From NCBI RefSeq assembly GCF_002221525.1, contig NZ_CP011028.1, positions 1,065,001-1,129,000 of the forward strand: a stretch of 64,000 nt of DNA. Reading direction: 5' to 3'. This stretch comes from Pseudoalteromonas espejiana DSM 9414 (GTDB taxonomy: Bacteria; Pseudomonadota; Gammaproteobacteria; Enterobacterales; Alteromonadaceae). A program made the translations under genes and the position numbers. This document shows positions 50,137 to 60,017 of the stretch, piece by piece; positions within the stretch are counted from its first letter, which is position 1, and the number at the start of each line of letters is the position of its first letter. Below the pieces are notes generated by a model. It was not told the DNA's origin and did no database searches. It worked only from the letters and a program-made list of their open reading frames with translations.

Positions 50137-52056
50137 TTAACGTTGTCTTTCAAAGGTAGCAACTAAGTCATCTAGCGTTTGTGCACTATTTGCTAAATCG
50201 CGAATGGCCTGTTCGGTGTTTATTTGCTCGCTCATTGCTTGGTCGCTAATTTCACTTATTTGCTCAATGTTGCGTCCTACATCAGCAACTACATTACTTT
50301 GTTGCTCTGTTGCAGTGGCAATTAAGGTTGCCATATCGTTTATTTGATTCGCTGTTTCACTGATTGCATCAAGTAGTTCTACAGAGCTTTGCATAGCGCC
50401 AACACTTTGCTGTGCTTTTTGCTTTGACTGGCCTATGTCATTAACTACATCGTCAGATATGTTTGTTAATTCCTCAATCATTGATTGAATCTCAGTGGTA
50501 GATTGCGACGTACGATTGGCAAGGGCGCGTACTTCATCGGCAACCACTGCAAAGCCTCGTCCATGCTCACCGGCACGCGCAGATTCTATTGCCGCATTTA
50601 AAGCTAATAAATTAGTTTGCTCGGAGATCCCACGTATTGAGTCAACAATGCTAGCTATATCGACTGTTTTTTTAGAAAGCAGCGTTACTTGTTCGGTAAT
50701 ACCATCAATATCGGTTGCCAATGCTGAAATGGTGGCCTGGCTTTGCAGTACCTGTTTATGACTTTGGCTGGTATTTTCTTGGCTGCTTTGTGTTAGTTTG
50801 GCCGCATTAGCCGCACTTTGCGCTATTTCTTGAACTGTTGCGCCCATTTCATTAATGGCCGCTGCTACCGAAATAGTTTGCTCTTTTTGGTTATCAATGG
50901 ATTGTGAGTTGTTTTTAGCTTGCTCAAAAACATGATCTGAGCTTTGGCGTATGTCTCTGCTTTCGTTAGCGACTTGCTTAATTGCAATTTCAATTTTATT
51001 TATAAATTGATTAAACCCATTACTTAAATTATTAAGTTCGGGTTGATTTGATTCTGGTAAGCGATACGCTAAATTAGCATCACCAGAGCCTAAGCGAGAA
51101 AATAGCTCAGCCATGTCAGAAAGCGGTGAAGCCAATGAACGCGCCAGTAGGTAGCTAAGCGCGCTTGCAATTAATGCGATAACAAGCGTAAAAGTAAATA
51201 TTTGCCACTCGAGCGTACTTACACTGGCAAACACTTCACTTTTAGGTACCTGAGCAAGTACATATAAATCGGTATTTTTTATAGGCATTGCAGCCACAAG
51301 TACGGCTTCATTATTTATATTTATTTCTTTTAGGGCAAAATTACGCGTATTAAGTAATTGGGTATGCGTATTGCTGCCATAAAGCGTATCTATATTTGTT
51401 TTAGCGACTTTATTTACGTCTTTATGTAATTGGATAAGCCCGCTTTTATCTGCAATAAAAACAAATCCTGTTTGTTCAATTTTAAATTGCTGCAACAGCT
51501 TTTGCATATCAGTAATGCTTTTTGCAAGGCCAGCTAAACCCAAGCCATTAGTTTGTTGATGATTTACAAACATTTTTACATCAGTAGGCGATTCTTGATA
51601 AATACTAATAGAGTAGGGGTTATTAGATTGCGTAAAAGCAAAAAACCACCCATCGGCTGCATCGTTTTTTAAAACACGTAAAAAGCCATGTTGGTTCCAG
51701 TATTGGGCCGTATCGCGGTTTGCCCAAGACGCTGTAGCTAAATCAAATTGTGATGCTACGCGGTTCAACTCTTTAAGTAACAGGGTGTCGTCTGGGTTAT
51801 TAGAACGTGCCCATTGTAAAATAAATTCATTTGATGATAATTGCTGCGCAGCACCTAATAGCTCATTTATTTCGCCGCCAATTTGATTACTAATACTTTG
51901 TAATTTACTAGGCAGTTCTGATTCAATCATACGTCGTTCTATAATATCTTCAGAGCTATACAAAGACGTTAAACCAATTAGTGCAGCAACACATATTGCA
52001 ATTGTACTGCCTAAAATGGTGATTTTTTGCGTGATGGTAAGGTTTTTTATCGTCAT
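50137..52056 (-). CDS. Methyl-accepting chemotaxis protein with a Cache sensor
   Basis: A 639-residue inner-membrane chemoreceptor: TM1 about 12-32, periplasmic Cache-like sensor (33-280; [19 protein letters not shown] core), TM2 about 285-308, HAMP, and the cytoplasmic signalling hairpin tip ([38 protein letters not shown]). Ligand unknown. It signals to CheA/CheW; no che gene adjoins it. The gene ends 80 bases before the TPR lipoprotein gene on the same strand. Confidence 0.92.
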   Translation of the reverse strand: MTIKNLTITQKITILGSTIAICVAALIGLTSLYSSEDIIERRMIESELPSKLQSISNQIGGEINELLGAAQQLSSNEFILQWARSNNPDDTLLLKELNRVASQFDLATASWANRDTAQYWNQHGFLRVLKNDAADGWFFAFTQSNNPYSISIYQESPTDVKMFVNHQQTNGLGLAGLAKSITDMQKLLQQFKIEQTGFVFIADKSGLIQLHKDVNKVAKTNIDTLYGSNTHTQLLNTRNFALKEININNEAVLVAAMPIKNTDLYVLAQVPKSEVFASVSTLEWQIFTFTLVIALIASALSYLLARSLASPLSDMAELFSRLGSGDANLAYRLPESNQPELNNLSNGFNQFINKIEIAIKQVANESRDIRQSSDHVFEQAKNNSQSIDNQKEQTISVAAAINEMGATVQEIAQSAANAAKLTQSSQENTSQSHKQVLQSQATISALATDIDGITEQVTLLSKKTVDIASIVDSIRGISEQTNLLALNAAIESARAGEHGRGFAVVADEVRALANRTSQSTTEIQSMIEELTNISDDVVNDIGQSKQKAQQSVGAMQSSVELLDAISETANQINDMATLIATATEQQSNVVADVGRNIEQISEISDQAMSEQINTEQAIRDLANSAQTLDDLVATFERQR

Positions 52057-52182
52057 ATTTATTTACTTTACAACTATATAGACAGCCATGTTAGCACATT
52101 ATTAATTAAGCGCTAATCATTGCAATACACGTAACAGGTAATCCTACTTATTCTATATTAAAAGTTTATTACCAACACGAAA

Positions 52183-52209
52183 AAGCCCACAGCATATGCG
52201 TGTGGGCTT
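52183..52209 (-). terminator. Terminator of ilvC
   Basis: AAGCCCAC and GTGGGCTT form the stem (AAGCCCACA-type left arm, 52183-52190) with an 11-base loop; a T-tract follows on the minus strand. Confidence 0.8.
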
Positions 52210-52231
52210 GGTTTCTAACAAGCGAAACTAG

Positions 52232-53704
52232 TTATACAATTTTCTTCATAGCTGACATGTAGCCACGTAATTTAGCACCAATAATTTCTACTGGGTGTTC
52301 ACGTAAAGCCGTATTAATTTGAATTAGCGTTTGGTTATCTACTTGGTTACTTTGCTCGTTTAAGCCTTTACCAATTACATCGGTGTCGATGTTTTTCATA
52401 AAATCAGCAAGTAGTGGTAAACATGCATGGTTGTATAAGTAACAGCCGTATTCTGCGGTATCAGAAATAGTACGGTTCATTTCGAATAATTTTTTACGTG
52501 CAATTGTGTTAGCAATTAGCGGTGTTTCGTGTAAAGACTCGTAATAAGCCGACTCATCAATAATGCCCGCAGCTGTCATGGTTTCAAATGCAAGTTCAAC
52601 ACCTGCTTTTACCATAGCTACCATTAAGATACCGTTATCAAAAAATTCTTGCTCAGAGATTTCTACATCGCCTGCAGGTGTTTTTTCAAAGTTAGTTTCT
52701 GCGGTTTCACTGCGCCATTTAAGTAAGTTAGCATCGTCGTTTGCCCAATCTTCCATCATTACACGCGAGAATGTACCATCGATGATGTCATCTTGGTGCT
52801 TGTTGTAAAGTGGACGCATAATTACTTTTAGTTCTTCACTTAATTCAAACGCTTTTACTTTTGCAGGGTTTGATAAGCGGTCAAGCATATTAGTTACGCC
52901 GCCGTATTTAAGTGCTTCGGTAATGACTTCCCAGCCGTACTGAATTAGTTTAGATGCGTAACCAGCATCTACGCCTTTTTCGATCATTTTATCAAAACAT
53001 AAAATCGAACCAGTTTGTAACATGCCACAAAGAATTGTTTGCTCACCCATTAGGTCTGATTTAACTTCAGCAATAAATGATGATTTAAGAACGCCCGCAC
53101 GATGACCACCAGTACCGGCTGCATAGGCTTTAGCTTGTGCTAAGCCATGACCTTGTGGATCGTTTTCTGGGTGAACCGCAATAAGTGTTGGAACACCAAA
53201 GCCACGTTTGTATTCTTCACGTACTTCAGAACCAGGGCATTTAGGTGCAACCATAATTACGGTAATGTCTTCACGTACTTGCATGCCTTCTTCAACAATA
53301 TTAAAACCATGTGAGTAAGCAAGGGTAGAGCCTTGTTTCATTAATGGCATAATTGCAGTTACTACCGCAGTATGTTGTTTGTCAGGTGTTAGGTTTAATA
53401 CTACGTCTGCAGTTGGAATTAGCTCTTCGTAAGTGCCTACAGTAAAGCCGTTTTCAGATGCATTTAAAAATGATTGGCGACGTTCATCAATTGCTGATTG
53501 ACGAAGTGTATAAGATACATCTAGGCCTGAGTCACGTAAGTTTAAACCTTGGTTAAGGCCTTGTGCGCCACAACCAACAATAACTAGCTTTTTACCTTTA
53601 AGCGCATCTACACCGTCGGTAAATTCACTCGGGTCCATAAACTCACATTGAGCTAACTGCGCTAACTGCTCGCGTAAAGGTAAGGTGTTAAAATAATTCG
53701 CCAT
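52232..53704 (-). CDS. ilvC: Ketol-acid reductoisomerase (class II)
   Basis: A 490-residue enzyme of branched-chain amino-acid synthesis, the long class II form. NADPH-binding GCGAQG at 44-49, H132, D217 and E221 ([15 protein letters not shown]) fall at E. coli numbers. It converts 2-acetolactate to 2,3-dihydroxyisovalerate (and the isoleucine analogue) with magnesium and NADPH. AGGAC precedes the ATG. It is divergent from ilvY, as in E. coli, and so probably induced by acetolactate through IlvY. Confidence 0.96.
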   Translation of the reverse strand: MANYFNTLPLREQLAQLAQCEFMDPSEFTDGVDALKGKKLVIVGCGAQGLNQGLNLRDSGLDVSYTLRQSAIDERRQSFLNASENGFTVGTYEELIPTADVVLNLTPDKQHTAVVTAIMPLMKQGSTLAYSHGFNIVEEGMQVREDITVIMVAPKCPGSEVREEYKRGFGVPTLIAVHPENDPQGHGLAQAKAYAAGTGGHRAGVLKSSFIAEVKSDLMGEQTILCGMLQTGSILCFDKMIEKGVDAGYASKLIQYGWEVITEALKYGGVTNMLDRLSNPAKVKAFELSEELKVIMRPLYNKHQDDIIDGTFSRVMMEDWANDDANLLKWRSETAETNFEKTPAGDVEISEQEFFDNGILMVAMVKAGVELAFETMTAAGIIDESAYYESLHETPLIANTIARKKLFEMNRTISDTAEYGCYLYNHACLPLLADFMKNIDTDVIGKGLNEQSNQVDNQTLIQINTALREHPVEIIGAKLRGYMSAMKKIV

Positions 53705-53734
53705 GTTAGTGTCCTATAATTCGTGTTTGTTAGA

Positions 53735-53810
53735 TGCAAAGCCTATTTGCTTTGCTTAAGCACACCATAAAAAAAAACTTCACTTGCGTAAAATGATATA
53801 TTTGCACTAA
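53735..53810. promoter_or_regulatory. ilvC/ilvY divergent control region
   Basis: The 139-base gap holds two candidate IlvY sites: GCAAAG / CTTTGC (53736-53755, arms around 8 bases) and TTGCG...TTTGCA (about 53784-53806). IlvY binds two operators between these genes in E. coli. Exact sites here are inferred. Confidence 0.35.
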
Positions 53811-53843
53811 AGTATTTCAAAAAATGAAACGTGAGAGTGTGCT

Positions 53844-54749
53844 GTGGATCATAAGCATTTAAATTATTTTTTAGCGTTGGCTAAAACCCTTCATTTTGCG
53901 CGAGCAAGTGAGCTGTGCCATATAAGTGCACCTACATTGAGCCGAAACATTAAACAGCTTGAAGACGAAGTGGGGGTTGCCTTGTTTGTGCGCGATAATC
54001 GCAGTGTAAAATTAACCAAAGAAGGGGAGTCGTTTATTGATTATGCGACCTCAACACTTGCCAATTGGCAACGTTTTAAAGCTAATGTGAAAGACCCCAC
54101 TCAGCATATATATGGCAATGTCAGTATTTATTGCTCTGTAACGGCTTCCTATAGTTTTTTACACCAAATATTAGAACAATTGCGTGCACAGCATCAGCAC
54201 ATAGAAATCACTTTAAATACAGGTGATCCTGCTTTGGCGATAAATCGTGTGCTTGATGCTCATGAATCCATGGCGATTGCAGCAAGGCCGAGCAAATTGC
54301 CTGCGCAAATAGCATTTGTAAATATTGGCCACTCACCATTAGTGCTAATAGGCCCAAAGATTCAGTGCCCAATTAGTGAAAAAATAACAAAAAACACAGA
54401 TCAAATAGAATGGTCAGAGCTTGAGTTTATTGTTCCCGAGCAGGGTTTTTCTCGCCAGAGGCTAGAACAGTGGTGGCGTAAAAATAATGTCCATGGAAAA
54501 ATTTATGCTCAGGTTGCAGGCCACGAAGCGATGGTATCAATGGTGAGCTTAGGTTTAGGCGTAGCGATGGTTCCTAAAATAGTGCTAGATAACAGTCCAC
54601 TTCAAGACAAAGTGCAAATTTTAACGTGTAACGATCATCAACCTGAAGGCTTTGATATTGGTTTAGCTGTGTTAAAAAAGGAACTTAATGACCCTGCAAT
54701 CAGTGCATTATGGAATATTGCACAAACTTTAGGCGCAAATGTTATTTAA
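53844..54749 (+). CDS. ilvY: LysR-family regulator IlvY
   Basis: A 301-residue LysR protein. The N-terminal helix-turn-helix (MDHKHLNYFLALAKTLHFARAS ... PTLSRNIKQLEDEVGVALFVRDNRSVKLT) resembles E. coli IlvY, and the gene is divergent from ilvC. IlvY activates ilvC in the presence of acetolactate or acetohydroxybutyrate. Start is GTG. The effector domain runs about 95-295. Confidence 0.9.
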   Translation: MDHKHLNYFLALAKTLHFARASELCHISAPTLSRNIKQLEDEVGVALFVRDNRSVKLTKEGESFIDYATSTLANWQRFKANVKDPTQHIYGNVSIYCSVTASYSFLHQILEQLRAQHQHIEITLNTGDPALAINRVLDAHESMAIAARPSKLPAQIAFVNIGHSPLVLIGPKIQCPISEKITKNTDQIEWSELEFIVPEQGFSRQRLEQWWRKNNVHGKIYAQVAGHEAMVSMVSLGLGVAMVPKIVLDNSPLQDKVQILTCNDHQPEGFDIGLAVLKKELNDPAISALWNIAQTLGANVI

Positions 54750-54868
54750 TGTTTTTAGTGTTAATGTTATTCAGTAAATAGTATGAATAACAGTTGCGTA
54801 TGGGTTTACTATTACTTAACATGAAAACTTGATAATAAAAATAATGACGCTTAAGAGTTAATATAATT

Positions 54869-55915
54869 ATGGATCATGCTGTATCACTTGCTCATTCTGC
54901 TCAATGTTTAAAAAAAGCGATTCCGATGATGGTAAAATACCGAATGCCGGTAACACCCATCAATTACGCTATTTGGTATTGTTACGTTCAAGGCAGTAAA
55001 CCTGCACTAAATGCTGAACTTGACGATGTTATTGCTCAGCAACAAACATGTACACAAAATAAGGCGAAAGAGATTTTTGACAAGCACCTAAGTGAAGATG
55101 ATTTAGTGTTTTTTCAAGAAATGGCTGATCGCTTTCACGGTACTATGGAGCAAGTACAGCAAGACATTAGTATTACCCTTGGCCATTCTAAAAGTTTTAC
55201 AACCTCGTTAGTGGACTCACAAAATGAGCTCGCTAACTTAGCTAATGTTAACTCATTTAACGAAATATTAGGCTGTGTTGAGCGCTTGACTGATGAGTCC
55301 GTCGCTATGCAAGACTATGCGCGAGAATTTCAAACTAAGCTTGCTGTAGCCTATAACGAAATTAAAGATTTGAAAGAAGCACTTAATCTTTCTAAAGAGG
55401 CAGCCGATACCGACCCACTGACTGGCTTTTTTAATCGTAGAAAATTTGACGATGACATACAGCTATTTTGCCAAACTTATTCAGAGCAGGCTGATGAAGG
55501 GGTACTGGCCGTATTGATTATGTTTGATATTGATCACTTTAAACGCTTCAACGATGACTTTGGCCACCAAAAAGGTGATGAAGTTCTTAAGCTTGTAGCA
55601 AAGAAGGTGTCACAAAATATGACCGATACACTTAATGTGTATCGATATGGTGGTGAGGAATTTTGCATAACAGGGTACTTCACCAGCATTAACGATATTA
55701 TGAAGTTTGCTGACAAAATCCGTTTAGATATTGCCTCTTTAGCTGTTCGTAAAAAGGATGATATAAACTCAAAACGTGCTATTTCGGCCAGTTTTGGCTT
55801 AGCTATATTACGTCCATTTACTAAAGGCGCTGTGTTAATAGAGCGAGCAGACAGGGCTTTGTATATTGCTAAAACACACGGTCGTAATCGTATAGAAATT
55901 GCACCTGACATTTAA
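54869..55915 (+). CDS. Cytosolic GGDEF diguanylate cyclase
   Basis: A 348-residue soluble protein: N-terminal helical domain (about 1-150, with MPVTPINYAIWYCYVQG), a coiled segment (150-175) and a GGDEF domain with GGEEF at 261-265 and NDDFGHQKGDEVL before it. Active-site layout is complete, so it should make cyclic di-GMP. No RxxD inhibitory site precedes GGEEF. The N-terminal domain is found in related cyclases of Vibrio and Pseudomonas; its signal is unknown. Single gene. Confidence 0.9.
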   Translation: MDHAVSLAHSAQCLKKAIPMMVKYRMPVTPINYAIWYCYVQGSKPALNAELDDVIAQQQTCTQNKAKEIFDKHLSEDDLVFFQEMADRFHGTMEQVQQDISITLGHSKSFTTSLVDSQNELANLANVNSFNEILGCVERLTDESVAMQDYAREFQTKLAVAYNEIKDLKEALNLSKEAADTDPLTGFFNRRKFDDDIQLFCQTYSEQADEGVLAVLIMFDIDHFKRFNDDFGHQKGDEVLKLVAKKVSQNMTDTLNVYRYGGEEFCITGYFTSINDIMKFADKIRLDIASLAVRKKDDINSKRAISASFGLAILRPFTKGAVLIERADRALYIAKTHGRNRIEIAPDI

Positions 55916-56027
55916 ATGTAATGTTAACGTATAAAAATTGTGAATGATTGTAACCAGGTGGCGCACAATTAATTTTAGCTTGCTAGTATGAGTAACTTAA
56001 TAATTTTTACTCAATTTGATTAGGCTG

Positions 56028-56891
56028 ATGCATCGCTCCTCGTTAATTAATTATATTTGCTTAGTGATATGCTTTTTATCATTTCAAGGTGTTACCTCAC
56101 AAGCGCATAGTGAGCAAAAATATTCGCAGCAGCATATTACTATTAAACAGTGGCACATTAATGTAAGTGCGGGTGTAGGTGTTATTACCAATCCATTGCG
56201 CGGAGCGAAAAACTTACCTCTTCCTATTATTCCTCAGCTTGCCTTTTACGGCGAACGTTGGTTTTTTGACAATGGTCGATTAGGTTACACATTATCGCAA
56301 ACTAAAAAGCATCACTTTAATGTTGTTTCTGAGCTAAATGCTGAAGCGCGGTTTTTTATTGATGGGCACCCTAAAAATATATTCGTACTTCCTGCAACGA
56401 CTAGTCATTCTTTTTCTACAGAACAAAACCCCCAGCCAAGCCATATAAATATAAACGCTATAGACAATCGCAGCTTAGCACTCGATGCGGGTATTACTTA
56501 TCACTATGTTGAGAAAAATAATGTTTTATCTGCGCAACTTTTACACGATGTAAGCAGTGTTTATAACGGCTTAAAAGGGGCTTTTCAATGGCAATACCAC
56601 AGCCAAATTGGCCAGCTAAAGTTAAAACCAACACTTGGTATTAACTATAAATCAGCCGAATTAAACAACTACTATTACGGGTTAAAAGCACAAGAAACAG
56701 TATTAGGTAAAATAGAGGTTGGTAGTAGCTGGCAACCTTATGCTAAAATCGACGCCAGTTGGCCGTTGAGTGAGGCCAACAGTCTTCGTTTTCATGTAGC
56801 ATATTACGACTATTCGGCTATGGATGGCAGTCCGCTTTTTGAACGTAATTATTCAATGACTGCTTTTATAGGATTCGATCATACTTTTTGA
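56028..56891 (+). CDS. MipA/OmpV-family outer-membrane protein
   Basis: A 287-residue barrel protein with an N-terminal signal (INYICLVICFLSFQGVTSQA) and the MipA/OmpV marks: paired strands and the YYYGL motif (NNYYYGLKAQETVLGKIEVG) in the second half, ending FIGFDHTF. Family members scaffold murein enzymes or act in antibiotic and polymyxin response. Start set at the ATG at 56028 (a TTG four codons upstream is possible). It heads a four-gene operon, 1 base before the DUF3019 gene. Confidence 0.82.
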   Translation: MHRSSLINYICLVICFLSFQGVTSQAHSEQKYSQQHITIKQWHINVSAGVGVITNPLRGAKNLPLPIIPQLAFYGERWFFDNGRLGYTLSQTKKHHFNVVSELNAEARFFIDGHPKNIFVLPATTSHSFSTEQNPQPSHININAIDNRSLALDAGITYHYVEKNNVLSAQLLHDVSSVYNGLKGAFQWQYHSQIGQLKLKPTLGINYKSAELNNYYYGLKAQETVLGKIEVGSSWQPYAKIDASWPLSEANSLRFHVAYYDYSAMDGSPLFERNYSMTAFIGFDHTF

Positions 56892-56892
56892 T

Positions 56893-57273
56893 ATGAAGTA
56901 TTTAATGTTGATTGTGCTTTCAGTTTTTCTGTTTAGCCCCCCCGTTGTTGCGCAAAATGCGTATTTAAACGTGTCTCCCAAAGTGTGCGTAGTCTCAGAA
57001 CTGCAAGAGTTTTGCGATCTCGACTTAAAATTTAATTGGCAATTAGAAGCGCCCAGTGATGTGTGTTTATACCAACAAAATAAACTTATTAAGTGTTGGC
57101 AGGAGCAGGCCTTTGGTGAGTTTGAATATAAAGCGCGTGTTCAGGTAGAGACCATATACTCCTTAATCAATCCTCATACCGGTGTGTTAATTGCTAAAAC
57201 ACACATTGAAGTGCAAAGTGCTGATGCTAAAAAAAGTAGGCGCAGGCTTCGCTCTCCATGGAGCTATTTTTAA
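56893..57273 (+). CDS. DUF3019 exported protein
   Basis: A 126-residue protein: signal peptide (MKYLMLIVLSVFLFSPPVVA), then a compact domain with four cysteines (about C32, C41, C58, C69) and conserved CLYQQNKLIKCW, which suits the DUF3019 family; a basic tail ends KKSRRRLRSPWSYF. The cysteines suggest two disulfides in the periplasm. It sits between mipA and a two-component system. Its function is not described; envelope sensing or a partner role for MipA is an inference. Confidence 0.75.
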   Translation: MKYLMLIVLSVFLFSPPVVAQNAYLNVSPKVCVVSELQEFCDLDLKFNWQLEAPSDVCLYQQNKLIKCWQEQAFGEFEYKARVQVETIYSLINPHTGVLIAKTHIEVQSADAKKSRRRLRSPWSYF

Positions 57274-57287
57274 TTTAGGAGCAACTC

Positions 57288-57980
57288 ATGCCAAAAATTT
57301 TACTTGTTGAAGATGACCTAGGTTTACAACAACTAACAAAAGATTATCTTGAACATAATGGCTTAGAAGTAGATGTATTAAGCCGTGGTGATGATGTATT
57401 TAGTTATCTTGAGAATAACGCTGCTGATTTAATGATTTTAGACGTTATGCTACCTGGCAAAGACGGTTTTAGCGTGTGCCGACAAGTGCGCGATAAATTT
57501 TCATTGCCGATTTTAATGCTTACTGCAAAAGGTGAAGACTTTGACCAAGTAATTGGCTTAGAGCTTGGTGCAGATGATTACGTTGTAAAACCTGCAGAGC
57601 CGCGAGTGTTACTTGCCCGTGTAAACGCATTACTACGCAGAGGACAGCCTGTAGTTAAAGCAAGTGAAGAGATTCAGTTTGGTGATTTAGTGATTGATAA
57701 AACCAGCCGAATTGTTAAATTAAATGAAACTGAAATTGTACTTACATCTCATGAGTTTGAATTACTGTGGCTACTGGCTTCAAATGCAGGCGAAGTGCTA
57801 AGCCGAGAACATGTGCATCAGCATATGATTGGACGTCAATACGACGGGCTTGACCGTACTGTGGATGTACGTGTTTCGCGTATTCGTAAAAAGCTAGGTG
57901 ATAACAGCGATAAGCCTTACCGAATTAAAACCGTGTGGGGGCAAGGTTACTTGTTTGTATCTGATGCGTGGGAAAAATAA
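57288..57980 (+). CDS. OmpR-family response regulator (CarR/RstA-like)
   Basis: A 230-residue regulator: receiver domain with D52 (ILDVMLPG), T79 and K101, and a winged-helix domain ending VWGQGYLFVSDAWEK. The segment ADDYVVKPAEPRVLLARVNALLRR is typical of the RstA/CarR branch. AGGAG precedes the ATG. It follows DUF3019 by 14 bases and precedes the kinase by 23 bases. From memory, Vibrio cholerae CarRS (VprAB) lies beside an ompV gene, which suggests a related envelope-stress system. Confidence 0.85.
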   Translation: MPKILLVEDDLGLQQLTKDYLEHNGLEVDVLSRGDDVFSYLENNAADLMILDVMLPGKDGFSVCRQVRDKFSLPILMLTAKGEDFDQVIGLELGADDYVVKPAEPRVLLARVNALLRRGQPVVKASEEIQFGDLVIDKTSRIVKLNETEIVLTSHEFELLWLLASNAGEVLSREHVHQHMIGRQYDGLDRTVDVRVSRIRKKLGDNSDKPYRIKTVWGQGYLFVSDAWEK

Positions 57981-58003
57981 TATATGAAGGTAAATAAGGA
58001 TTA

Positions 58004-59254
58004 ATGGGCAAACTATTCATAAGTTTATATGTTTATATCATTGTTTCTTTATTTATTGTTAGTGGTGTTATAGAACAGCTGTGGCCTTATGAAGAGTCGC
58101 AACAACAAGTGTTGCTAGACGATGAATTTGGCCAATCACTTTGGTTATTGTCACAAACCCCCGATGGGCTTGATAAATTAAAACACAGTTTTGAAAGCCA
58201 TATCATTGCCCGCCGCGATCTTATTTTACCTCTTAAGCAGCAAGCTTTGCTTGATAAAAACCATTACCTTTACCTGTATGACAAAAAACAGCGGATAGTC
58301 TGGTATGTAGAGCTAGGCGATAGCAAGCTTTTACAAATAGGCCCAGTAGGGGTAATAAAAGCACCTACAAGCTCGGTTATTCCTTACTTACTGTTGTTGT
58401 TAATTGTAGGCTTACCTGTGGGGCTTTGGAGCTTTTTACTATGGCGAGATTTTTCTAAGCTACGTAGTGCCTGTGAAGCTGTAGATGGCTCGCAAGATTT
58501 TAATTTAAACACTCCTTCTAAATCGTTTTTTTTACCGGTCACCGATACCTTAAATGTGATGCAACAGCGTATAGAGCATCTACTCACTGCACAGCAAGAG
58601 CTAACGTCTTCGGTGTCTCACGAATTTAGAACGCCTCTTGCAAGGCTAAAGTTTGCCTTAGTAATGCTACAAGAGACTGCAGAATCAGATAAAGGTCAAA
58701 ATTACTTAACTAATATGCAAGCAGATATAAGCGAGCTTGAAGCGCTGGTTTGTGAAATGCTTGAATACGCAAGGCTTGATTCACAGCAGCCTAGCTTGGC
58801 GCCTTCTAATTGCGACCTATCAGCACTTACTCACTCAGTGATTGAAAAGTTAAATTTTGCTAAAGGCATAGAGTTTAAAGCTGATTTACCCGCATGTTTA
58901 ACATATAAGTGTGACGCACATTTTATAGCGCGGGTAATGCAAAATATTATTGGTAATGCAGCAAAGTATGCTAATTCTAAGGTGAGTGTTACTTTAAGTG
59001 TTGATGATGAAGCTATTTACTTTGTAGTTGAAGATGACGGAAGTGGTATTTCTAAAAGCGATAGAGAAATGGTATTTAAACCCTTTACCCGCCTTGATAA
59101 AAGCCGTGATAAAAGTACTGGGGGCTTTGGCTTAGGGCTTGCCATTGTGTCAAAAATTGTCTCTTGGCATAAGGGGCAGTGCTCAATTACAGAATCAGCC
59201 TTAGGTGGAGCAAAGTTTATTATAAAGCTACCCAATACCAATCCTCAAAATTGA
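58004..59254 (+). CDS. Sensor histidine kinase (CarS/RstB-like)
   Basis: A 416-residue kinase: TM1 about 5-22, periplasmic sensor 23-123, TM2 124-147, a HAMP-like segment, HisKA with H206 (SVSHEFRTPLARL), and a complete ATPase domain (NIIGNAAKYAN, EDDGSGIS, GGFGLGLAI). The last six residues (NTNPQN) and the stop codon are encoded by the left end of a palindromic repeat (59234-59278). AAGGA precedes the ATG. It is cotranscribed with its regulator, DUF3019 and mipA. Confidence 0.88.
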   Translation: MGKLFISLYVYIIVSLFIVSGVIEQLWPYEESQQQVLLDDEFGQSLWLLSQTPDGLDKLKHSFESHIIARRDLILPLKQQALLDKNHYLYLYDKKQRIVWYVELGDSKLLQIGPVGVIKAPTSSVIPYLLLLLIVGLPVGLWSFLLWRDFSKLRSACEAVDGSQDFNLNTPSKSFFLPVTDTLNVMQQRIEHLLTAQQELTSSVSHEFRTPLARLKFALVMLQETAESDKGQNYLTNMQADISELEALVCEMLEYARLDSQQPSLAPSNCDLSALTHSVIEKLNFAKGIEFKADLPACLTYKCDAHFIARVMQNIIGNAAKYANSKVSVTLSVDDEAIYFVVEDDGSGISKSDREMVFKPFTRLDKSRDKSTGGFGLGLAIVSKIVSWHKGQCSITESALGGAKFIIKLPNTNPQN

Positions 59255-59278
59255 CCACTTAATTACGCGGATTGGTAT
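59234..59278. repeat. Palindromic repeat at the 3' end of the kinase gene
   Basis: ATACCAATCC (59235-59244) and GGATTGGTAT (59269-59278) are perfect inverted 10-bp ends around AT-rich DNA with a central CCTCAAAATT. The right half (as its complement, TATACCAATCCGCGTAATTAAG) closely matches the right end of the 163-base element at 14917-15079, so this looks like a shortened copy. Confidence 0.6.
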
Positions 59279-59295
59279 AAAAAGTAACAGGCATA

Positions 59296-59318
59296 AAAAA
59301 AGCGCCTAAGGCGCTTTT
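59296..59318 (+). terminator. Terminator of the mipA-DUF3019-two-component operon
   Basis: AAAAAGCGCC, TAA, GGCGCTTTTT, followed by a short T-tract; also usable by the DUF3820 gene on the other strand. Confidence 0.85.
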
Positions 59319-59381
59319 TGCGGTTAAAAACCAAAATCAACAAGTAGCAAAAGAGTAGACCTGCTATATCTAAAAAAGTTC

Positions 59382-59606
59382 TCAATTATTTTTAGTTTTT
59401 TCAAGCAGTGGCATTAGCATTTGCTCAAGCCCATTTAATTTAACCTCGTACATCATTGCTAGTTGCGCCCCAAGCTTTGTTTCAGGGAATCCCTGTTGTT
59501 TAAACCACACTAAATAGGGCTCAGGCAACAAAAGTAGTGGTCTACCTGCATATTTTCCAAACGGCATTGTGGTATTAATCGCAAGCTTTAGCTCTTTAGT
59601 ATCCAT
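59382..59606 (-). CDS. DUF3820 family protein
   Basis: A 74-residue protein starting MDTKELKLAINTTMPFGKYAG and continuing RPLLLLPEPYLVWFKQQGFPETKLG. The signature (T)MPFGKYAGRPLLxLPxxYLxWF is that of DUF3820, a predicted quorum-sensing-linked or replication-linked small protein of unknown function. Start at 59606; the longer frame upstream (to 59660) adds a stretch with no recognisable content. Convergent with the kinase gene. Confidence 0.78.
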   Translation of the reverse strand: MDTKELKLAINTTMPFGKYAGRPLLLLPEPYLVWFKQQGFPETKLGAQLAMMYEVKLNGLEQMLMPLLEKTKNN

Positions 59607-60017
59607 AAATATTAAAAATGTAAAGTGAAGGCTATAGCTGCAATAGTAATGTTTAAACACATTAAGTGCATTAAATAATGTGAGTTTGATGTGCTGTTTT
59701 GAGCGCAGAAAATAAAATAGGCTGTGACGGGCAAGAAACAGCCTATTGAACGAGGGAGTAGGCCCTCTGATTAAATTAATTTATGTTGATAAATAAAAGC
59801 TTACCTAACAGTAATTAGCTGGAGTCTAATTATGTAGTGTGGGTGCGAAGGCGTTTATTTAATCAACAGGGGTAGTTTATCTGTTTTTTATTAAGATAGA
59901 GAGTAGTAATGTAAAGGAATGTAAATAAAGTGGCTTTTTATTTAAAAACTCATAAAAAAGCCTTACTAAAAATAAGGCTTTTTTACTTGTTTGTATTTTT
60001 AATTTAGTTAAAAGTGA
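59607..60017. other. 411-base gene-free stretch with two adjacent hairpins
   Basis: ATAGGCTGT / ACAGCCTAT (59717-59745) and GAGGG / CCCTC (59752-59766) form two hairpins in a row with no T-tract behind them, so they could belong to a small RNA, a leader, or a protein-binding region. The terminator of the antiporter gene lies at 59953-59983. No gene is visible. Confidence 0.4.
59953..59983. terminator. Terminator of the Kef-type antiporter gene
   Basis: AAAAAAGCCTTA and TAAGGCTTTTTT around CTAAAAA; perfect 12-bp stem with A and T tracts on both sides. Confidence 0.88.
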
